From a virus, in the IMG/VR virus record IMGVR_UViG_3300009788_000152, positions 1 to 45,829 of that record: a stretch of 45,829 bases of DNA. One strand, given 5' to 3'. Shown piece by piece: positions 41,290 through 45,829 of the stretch (positions are counted from its first letter, which is position 1; each line of letters opens with the position of its first letter). A program made the position numbers and the translations under genes. The notes under the pieces were generated by a model. It was not told where the DNA came from and ran no database searches. It saw only the letters and a list, made by a program, of their open reading frames with translations.

Positions 41290-41586
41290 ATGAAGCCCAA
41301 ACGAGTCCAGCGGAAGAGAACCAAGGGGTATAAAATGCCAAAGGGAGCGGTCTACGTAGGCCGCCCAACGAAGTTTGCCAATCCCTACAAGGTAGATACC
41401 CAGCTGCCGAAGACAGTGAGGTACAAGGCAGCCGTGGACATATTCAGGACCTTTGCCGAGCTCATGCTGAAAAGTGATCCGCACTGGCTGGACCCCCTGA
41501 AGGGGAAGGACTTGGCCTGCTGGTGTGCCCCGGACCTACCGTGCCATGTTGACGTGCTGCTGGAGTTGGCCAATGCGGAGGGGTAA
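41290..41586 (+). CDS. DUF4326 protein
   Basis: 98 residues from ATG 41290, with GGAG eight bases upstream. 'GAVYVGRPTKFANPYKV' and the Cys/His end 'DLACWCAPDLPCHVDVLLEL' are the defining motifs of DUF4326, a small domain common in phages and bacteria near nucleic-acid enzymes. Metal binding by the CWC...CH set is likely. Its biochemical role is unknown. Confidence 0.8.
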   Translation: MKPKRVQRKRTKGYKMPKGAVYVGRPTKFANPYKVDTQLPKTVRYKAAVDIFRTFAELMLKSDPHWLDPLKGKDLACWCAPDLPCHVDVLLELANAEG

Positions 41587-41728
41587 GCTCAAGCTGCCGA
41601 GGATCATCTGTCCCTATTGCAAGCGGAATATCCGGGTCAGCAAAAAAGGATTGATCCATTCTCATACTAAGGTGGCCGGGGAACGGACCCCCTGCCCCGC
41701 ATCGGATACTAAACCGGAGAACTGGTGA
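41573..41728 (+). CDS. Zinc mini-protein, copy 1 of a tandem pair
   Basis: 51 residues from ATG 41573, overlapping the DUF4326 gene by 14 bases. 'ICPYCKRNIRV', then two His ('IHSHTKV') and 'TPCPASDTKPENW'. The adjacent 49-residue gene repeats the frame of these motifs. Probable metal site; function unknown. Confidence 0.5.
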   Translation: MRRGKLKLPRIICPYCKRNIRVSKKGLIHSHTKVAGERTPCPASDTKPENW

Positions 41729-41734
41729 GGAAGG

Positions 41735-41884
41735 ATGAAGAGCACCCGGATTAGATGCCCTGCATGTAAACGGATCATCCGCATGAAATGGATAGGGGAA
41801 AAGGTTTTTATCCAACTACATGCTTTCACCAAGGGGAAGAAATCCCCATGCCCGGCGTCTGACACCTACAGGGAGAACTGGTGA
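41735..41884 (+). CDS. Zinc mini-protein, copy 2 of a tandem pair
   Basis: 49 residues from ATG 41735 (GGTGAGGAAGG upstream). 'RCPACKRIIRM', then a His ('QLHAFTK') and 'SPCPASDTYRENW'. The alignment with the preceding gene is clear, and both end in PCPASDT-x-x-ENW. It supports a recent local duplication. Role unknown. Confidence 0.5.
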   Translation: MKSTRIRCPACKRIIRMKWIGEKVFIQLHAFTKGKKSPCPASDTYRENW

Positions 41885-41885
41885 G

Positions 41886-42386
41886 ATGAGATACGCCGAA
41901 TTCCTGAAGATGGCCAAGGCCCTGAAGCCGGAAGAGGCTGGGGACTATACCAAGTTGTTGCCGTGGGCCGGACTGGATCGAGTTAGCATCGATGTGATCA
42001 TACCTGATGCGGAGAATCCAGAAAACAGTTTGATCAAGATCACCTGCAAGCATATTATACTGAAAACGATCCGCTTGAAGTATTTCCGCACCGGTGATAC
42101 TGACGAGGTTTACCTACATTCAGATATTTATGAGCGCTATGACCCGGAGTTCCGGCAGCAGCGCCACCGGGCAAAGAGGGCCGAGATCGAGCAGGAGCTG
42201 GTGGATCACAAAAGGGCCTTCATAGACGCTGAGGGGGAATCATCGATCCCCACAAGGTCACCAGAACCGCCTCTCCCGGACATTGATCCGCTCACGGCCA
42301 CGGGAAAAGACCTGCGGATGATAATGGATCATAACCAATGGCTCCGGGAGCAGGAGCGGGGCGACGAGGAGATAATTCCATTCTAA
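41886..42386 (+). CDS. Hypothetical protein
   Basis: 166 residues from ATG 41886, one base after the previous stop. An N-terminal alpha/beta domain ('SLIKITCKHIILKTIRLKYF') is followed by a charged coiled helix ('RRHRAKRAEIEQELVDHKRAF'-like) and a proline-rich tail. No family recognised. The start chosen avoids overlap with the mini-protein; a longer in-frame form would begin inside it. Confidence 0.5.
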   Translation: MRYAEFLKMAKALKPEEAGDYTKLLPWAGLDRVSIDVIIPDAENPENSLIKITCKHIILKTIRLKYFRTGDTDEVYLHSDIYERYDPEFRQQRHRAKRAEIEQELVDHKRAFIDAEGESSIPTRSPEPPLPDIDPLTATGKDLRMIMDHNQWLREQERGDEEIIPF

Positions 42387-42401
42387 AAATAGGGTACCAC
42401 C

Positions 42402-42455
42402 ATGAGCAAATTGAGTGAGCAGGACCGAGCGCTCCTGCCCCTCCCCCTGATATAA
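42402..42455 (+). CDS. 17-residue remnant resembling the start of the gene at 42746
   Basis: ATG 42402 reads MSKLSEQDRALLPLPLI then stops. The first ~11 residues echo the start of the gene at 42746 (MSRLSEQGQAILEEF) and, more weakly, of the gene at 45405 (MNKISEQKMIEF). It may be a truncated copy or a short leader. No other gene fills 42387-42548. Confidence 0.3.
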   Translation: MSKLSEQDRALLPLPLI

Positions 42456-42465
42456 CGTAATAGAG

Positions 42466-42503
42466 AGAAGTGTTGCGTAACGGAGCGTTACGCCCTAACT
42501 TCT
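42466..42503 (+). promoter_or_regulatory. Hairpin / inverted repeat before a small DNA-binding-like gene
   Basis: GCGTAACG-GAG-CGTTACGC is a perfect 8-bp inverted repeat (42475-42493). Outer AGAAGT/ACTTCT arms (42466-42471, 42498-42503) add six pairs across a small internal loop. It ends 45 bases before the next ATG. No T run follows. It may be an operator or an RNA structure. Confidence 0.5.
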
Positions 42504-42548
42504 ATTTGGCTAAATCGTAGATAGGGATCAATCCCAAGGAAGGAAAAA

Positions 42549-42749
42549 ATGCCTAAAGCAAATAAGAAGACCATGATAAACCTGGGTGCCGTAACCCCTG
42601 ATACAGCCCGGCGGTGGGAGAATCTAAAGTTGCAGGTATCAGCAGCCGCACAAAAGCAGTTGACGAACTCTGAGGTTTTCACCCTGTTGGTTGATTATGC
42701 GGACCTGAATGAGACCCAGATGATTGACAAAATAAGGGAAGCCAAATGA
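42549..42749 (+). CDS. Small DNA-binding-like protein
   Basis: 66 residues, ATG 42549 behind AAGGAAGG. 'MINLGAVTPDTARRWENLKLQ' and 'LTNSEVFTLLVDYADLNETQM' suggest a strand followed by two helices, as in ribbon-helix-helix or related repressors. The inverted repeat upstream fits a self-binding site. Family not certain. The next gene overlaps the stop (ATGA). Confidence 0.45.
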   Translation: MPKANKKTMINLGAVTPDTARRWENLKLQVSAAAQKQLTNSEVFTLLVDYADLNETQMIDKIREAK

Positions 42750-43060
42750 GTAGGCTGAGTGAGCAGGGGCAGGCGATCCTTGAAGAGTTCGATCTCACCA
42801 TCATGCCCGACATCACCTTTGACCGGCGTTTCCAGACGGACCCGGAGACCGGCTACCCAATTCCGCGCTACAGTACGAAACTGAAAAGGATGGATCACGG
42901 GATGATCGAGGTATTTTATATTGGGATACCGACGGAACTTGCTGCTGGGATCACTGGCGGATCACTGGCCTGTAGCCCTACGCTCAGGAGTGAGCACGAC
43001 CTACTGGTCTGGGCAGCCAAGAATGAATCAACAATCAGAGAGGAAATGGGCGATGAGTAA
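42746..43060 (+). CDS. Hypothetical protein
   Basis: 104 residues; ATG 42746 overlaps the previous stop. The first ten residues are shared with the short remnant at 42402. 'PDITFDRRFQTDPETGYPIPRY' and 'GMIEVFYIGIPTELA' show no known family. Overlaps the next start by eight bases. Confidence 0.45.
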   Translation: MSRLSEQGQAILEEFDLTIMPDITFDRRFQTDPETGYPIPRYSTKLKRMDHGMIEVFYIGIPTELAAGITGGSLACSPTLRSEHDLLVWAAKNESTIREEMGDE

Positions 43061-43520
43061 GAAATTCTGCGAGCATGAATACAAAGGGGTCAAGGTCTGG
43101 TATAATGAGCACAGTGAGAAGTGGGAGTGTCTGCTCAACGAGGATTCCCCTCGGATCAGCGAGACTCAGAATCTGGCCGACCTGCGGAAGCGGATCGATG
43201 CCCATGTGAAACGGGAAAAGAATTTCAAGCGCTTCGAGGTCATTGAGCTTAGTCAGAGCTGGCGACGGCACGGCGAGCACTATCAGGTCCTGACGGTGAC
43301 ATCGATCACAGCCAACGGCGAATATTGGTGCGTCGATGCCAAAGGCAGTCGCACCAAGGAACGCCCCAAAGGCTTGGCCCGCAACACTCCCGAGAATCAG
43401 GAGATCGTGCGGAAGGCCAAAGAGACCGACGCCAACGCCGAAGTCCTGAAAAAGCAGGTCAGAGCTCTGCGGGAGAGTATCCAGATCGAGCGGGATGAGC
43501 CGGAAGAGGACGATGAGTAA
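43053..43520 (+). CDS. Hypothetical charged protein
   Basis: 155 residues from ATG 43053 (GAGAGG about ten bases upstream). Lys/Glu/Arg-rich with an aromatic beta core ('VKVWYNEHSEKWECLL', 'YWCVDAKGSRTKERP') and a C-terminal coiled helix ('VLKKQVRALRESIQIERDE'). An upstream in-frame start would lie inside the previous gene. Not recognised. Confidence 0.45.
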   Translation: MSKKFCEHEYKGVKVWYNEHSEKWECLLNEDSPRISETQNLADLRKRIDAHVKREKNFKRFEVIELSQSWRRHGEHYQVLTVTSITANGEYWCVDAKGSRTKERPKGLARNTPENQEIVRKAKETDANAEVLKKQVRALRESIQIERDEPEEDDE

Positions 43521-43758
43521 GTATCAGGACCTGCTGGGCTGCGTCGATGTGCTCATGTACGGGGAAAACGATCTATACACGATCCTACCGGGCTGGGAGG
43601 ACCTGCCCCGGCCCAACGTGAAGCTGGTCACAGATCAGGCCGCCATGCTGGAATGCGACACCATCCCCGAGACGTGGATACCCCTGAGCCTGCTGCGGTG
43701 CGATACTGAGGGCAACCTGCATCTGGTGAATTGGAAATATGAGGAGCTGGCGCAATGA
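43513..43758 (+). CDS. Hypothetical protein
   Basis: 81 residues from ATG 43513, overlapping the previous end by eight bases. Beta-rich ('DVLMYGENDLYTILPGW', 'NLHLVNWKYEEL'). Unknown. The next gene starts on its stop. Confidence 0.4.
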   Translation: MSKYQDLLGCVDVLMYGENDLYTILPGWEDLPRPNVKLVTDQAAMLECDTIPETWIPLSLLRCDTEGNLHLVNWKYEELAQ

Positions 43759-43943
43759 CAAATCGAATAGAAGAGAAGTTTGGCAAACCACCGGCAGAGG
43801 TGGCGAGCGTTATGATCCTGGGCTTTCCCATTCAGGAGCTGACGAGAGAAGAATTGATCAGCGCCCTGATCCTCGCAATCATGCGGGGTGCCGAGGCATC
43901 ACAGCAGCATCTCGAAGACCTGCGGAACCTGAGGGGATTATGA
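43755..43943 (+). CDS. Small hypothetical protein
   Basis: 62 residues; ATG 43755 overlaps the previous stop (ATGA). Helical ('LTREELISALILAIMRGAEAS'). Not recognised. Confidence 0.4.
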   Translation: MTNRIEEKFGKPPAEVASVMILGFPIQELTREELISALILAIMRGAEASQQHLEDLRNLRGL

Positions 43944-44137
43944 AGGTCCTGAACGAAGCCGACATCGACAGCAGGGGCAAATCCAAGCCGGGCAATACCT
44001 ACGTGCTGATTATGAGCAGGCAGGAAGCCATGACACTGGTGGAGATCGCAGAGGCGGCCTACATGGCTAATAAGCGCAAGACCACATTCCGCCGGTGGTG
44101 GAAGAGGATCGAGGGCTGCATGGAGTGCTACAGGTAA
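43940..44137 (+). CDS. Small basic hypothetical protein
   Basis: 65 residues from ATG 43940, overlapping the previous stop. 'NTYVLIMSRQEAMTLVEIAEAAYMA' then a basic tail with Trp and Cys ('FRRWWKRIEGCMECYR'). Unknown. Confidence 0.4.
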   Translation: MKVLNEADIDSRGKSKPGNTYVLIMSRQEAMTLVEIAEAAYMANKRKTTFRRWWKRIEGCMECYR

Positions 44138-44343
44138 TGGCCCGGAAGGGACAGGTGATAGATCAGGAGGCTTTCCCTATCTGTGAAGAGGCGGATCACC
44201 AACTTACAGTCGAGGGAGTCTGCCTCTGTAGAGCGGCCCGGACAGTATGGGGATTAATTGAAATACGGGACCGGCGAGGGAGACTATTGGAATCGTTATC
44301 CCCCCCGATGATGGTCGCTGGCCGGAACGAATTATTGGTATAA
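44137..44343 (+). CDS. Small hypothetical protein with Cys
   Basis: 68 residues from ATG 44137, overlapping the previous stop (TAATG). 'FPICEEADHQLTVEGVCLC' could hold a metal. The rest is beta ('WGLIEIRDRRGRLLE'). Unknown. Confidence 0.4.
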   Translation: MARKGQVIDQEAFPICEEADHQLTVEGVCLCRAARTVWGLIEIRDRRGRLLESLSPPMMVAGRNELLV

Positions 44344-44615
44344 TGGGGCAGATTGAAATAAGGCTGACGGATGAGAACTGCGGCACCTGTGAGTTCTTTT
44401 ACTATTGGGAGTGCATCCTCACCCGCCGGAAACGGTGGAAGGTCACACCTGAGACGTATGCCTGTGACGAGCATTCAGAGGATGAGAGCCAGAAGCCATT
44501 GGAAACATTAACACTGCGAGAGCTGGGATTCAGGCCGGACCCGTCGGTGGGCCTGAGTCTCCAGTTGCTCGGATTTCGAGATAGTAACCTGAAAATAGGA
44601 GATGGAAATGGATAA
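44343..44615 (+). CDS. Small Cys-containing protein
   Basis: 90 residues; ATG 44343 overlaps the previous stop. 'CGTCEFFYYWECILTRR' then 'TYACDEH' supply four Cys near an aromatic patch, suggesting a metal site. The C-terminal half is ordinary. Not recognised. Confidence 0.45.
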   Translation: MGQIEIRLTDENCGTCEFFYYWECILTRRKRWKVTPETYACDEHSEDESQKPLETLTLRELGFRPDPSVGLSLQLLGFRDSNLKIGDGNG

Positions 44616-45042
44616 TTCAGATACCAACGATCTGGTGAGAGCCGCCGGACTTAATTATACGATGGAAGCCATAACGGAGCTCAGTGAGTTGTTGGATGGG
44701 CAGCGCGAAAGGGACCGCCGGATATTCGACAGCACAGCAATAGCGGTGCGAAGGATGATAGTCGCGGCTATCCGTAAGGGCTACAGTCATGTTGGTGGCC
44801 GGGAAGCCGTCATCGGCCTGAAGAATGATCTACTACAGTTTGGCATCCTCACTATATCAGACGGGGACCGGTTGAATGAGTCCTTGGATGATTGCTATGA
44901 CAGGGCCTATAAGATGGGCATAGCCACTGAGACAATGGGCTGTAATACTGAGGCTGACTGGCGGCTCGAAATGTTCAAAGCGGTCTGCGAAGCCGAGACC
45001 CTGATGGCCATCTATGGGGTCAAGGTTGAGGCCAAAGAGTAG
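44608..45042 (+). CDS. Hypothetical helical protein
   Basis: 144 residues from ATG 44608 (AGGAG seven bases upstream; ATG 44602 is too close). All-helical with 'LSELLDGQRERDRRIFDSTAIAV' and 'MFKAVCEAETLMAIYGVKV'. No family recognised. Confidence 0.45.
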   Translation: MDNSDTNDLVRAAGLNYTMEAITELSELLDGQRERDRRIFDSTAIAVRRMIVAAIRKGYSHVGGREAVIGLKNDLLQFGILTISDGDRLNESLDDCYDRAYKMGIATETMGCNTEADWRLEMFKAVCEAETLMAIYGVKVEAKE

Positions 45043-45096
45043 GCCGCTGACGGCAGTTGAAATTCACTTATAAGTTAATCTGAGGAGATCAGACCA

Positions 45097-45402
45097 ATGG
45101 CAAAGACGAAAAAAACCGATCAGCAGTTGAAGGATAAACTGGAGGAGCTGCAACATGCTATGCAATCCGGTGTAGCGATGGAAGCGACCTTCGACCACAG
45201 CCCCACAACCGGCAAGTCCCTTCGGGTAGGGATCAATGCCGAGATGGTCTTCCACGGCGCACTGGTGGCGCTGCTGGTGAAAAAGGGCGTGATCACCGAC
45301 CGGGAATACCTCGAAGCGATGGTCGATGGCATGGCCCAAGAGGTCGAGCAGTACGAAAAACGGATCAGCAACCGGATGGGGAAATCAATCAAACTGGGGT
45401 AG
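45097..45402 (+). CDS. Hypothetical protein
   Basis: 101 residues, ATG 45097 behind GAGGAGATCAGACCA. A charged helical start, then 'INAEMVFHGALVALLVKKGVIT' and a Met-rich helix. Not recognised. The 54 bases before it hold only the ribosome site and an AT-rich stretch. Confidence 0.45.
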   Translation: MAKTKKTDQQLKDKLEELQHAMQSGVAMEATFDHSPTTGKSLRVGINAEMVFHGALVALLVKKGVITDREYLEAMVDGMAQEVEQYEKRISNRMGKSIKLG

Positions 45403-45404
45403 CC

Positions 45405-45829
45405 ATGAATAAGATAAGCGAACAGAAAATGATCGAGTTCACCCAGCGGCACCAGATGACCGAGCCAGAGGTAATGATCCTTTCCCACCTGCGGGACATG
45501 GGTCACAATCCTGACAGCCCGACCGCGAAAGCGATTATGCAGCATGTGGCCTTGATACCTCTACTGGTACTGGACAAGGCCATTGAATATGTTAAAGGGT
45601 GGGCAGACCATATCGATGACAGAATCCAAACTGGTAAGACTCCGGGGAAATCGGGTGAAGATGGACTAGCGGATTTTCTGGGGTATTTAGCCACCGAAGA
45701 TGTCGAGGCCCTGGAGGAAATGAAAAGTAAGGAAGGACTCCGGCTTGGCCGTGCGTGGGGTGAGCTGTTTGTCCACGATGCCGACCGTGAACCACCGGCC
45801 ACACAGGCAGCCGCTGGGATGAAGGTCGA
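45405..45829 (+). CDS. Hypothetical protein, 3' partial
   Basis: Starts at ATG 45405, two bases after the previous stop, and runs off the right edge after about 141 codons. It begins MNKISEQKMIEF, echoing the starts of the genes at 42402 and 42746. Helical, with 'MTEPEVMILSHLRDMGH' and a charged middle. No family recognised; the C-terminus is not visible. Confidence 0.45.
   Translation, partial: MNKISEQKMIEFTQRHQMTEPEVMILSHLRDMGHNPDSPTAKAIMQHVALIPLLVLDKAIEYVKGWADHIDDRIQTGKTPGKSGEDGLADFLGYLATEDVEALEEMKSKEGLRLGRAWGELFVHDADREPPATQAAAGMKV

Noticed and set aside
1-45829. CRISPR array, tRNA genes, integrase or insertion sequence
   Set aside because: No regularly spaced repeats, cloverleaf-like sequences, recombinase motifs or transposase frames were noticed on either strand.

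Overview
The window is a piece of the genome of a tailed bacteriophage with a contractile tail (myovirus morphology, Caudoviricetes). All recognisable genes but one lie on the + strand, packed with 1-30 base gaps or ATGA/TAATG overlaps and preceded by GGAG-type ribosome binding sites, so the host is a bacterium. I cannot name the host. No terminase, portal, major capsid, integrase, replicative polymerase, tRNA or CRISPR array is visible here; the head genes probably lie to the left of base 1.

Region 1 (1-3540) holds virion surface or head-tail proteins and a lysis/accessory block. The block contains a lysozyme-like transglycosylase gene broken by an apparent -1 frameshift, a complete CheY-like receiver domain protein, and two small membrane proteins (holin candidates). 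Region 2 (3544-23777) is the tail operon in classical order: tail completion candidate, sheath, tube, two overlapping tail assembly chaperone frames, tape measure, baseplate hub, spike, LysM/gp25 wedge protein, baseplate J, tail protein I, fibre genes and a 1206-residue fibre with a C1q-like C-terminus. It ends at a strong intrinsic terminator (23842-23886).

Region 3 (23885-24583) is the regulatory junction. It carries the only minus-strand gene (a J-domain protein), a perfect 7-bp inverted repeat, a divergent ribbon-helix-helix repressor-like gene and a long imperfect hairpin.

Region 4 (24631-38478) is a DNA recombination/replication operon. It contains a phage ssDNA-metabolism-type protein, a single-polypeptide SbcD-SbcC (Mre11-Rad50) fusion, a winged-helix replication protein, a RuvC-like resolvase, a polymerase-X-like nucleotidyltransferase, a Toprim protein resembling topoisomerase VI A/Spo11, an ASCH protein, a YkgJ-type Cys-cluster protein, a PD-(D/E)XK nuclease-like protein and a membrane-anchored lytic transglycosylase. 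Together they suggest recombination-dependent replication centred on end processing and junction resolution. Region 5 (38475-45829) is a train of small, mostly unknown accessory genes, with a DPPY methyltransferase, a DUF4326 protein and tandemly duplicated Cys-motif mini-proteins. No further terminator with a T tract is seen after 24300, so regions 4 and 5 may be one transcription unit of more than 21 kb.
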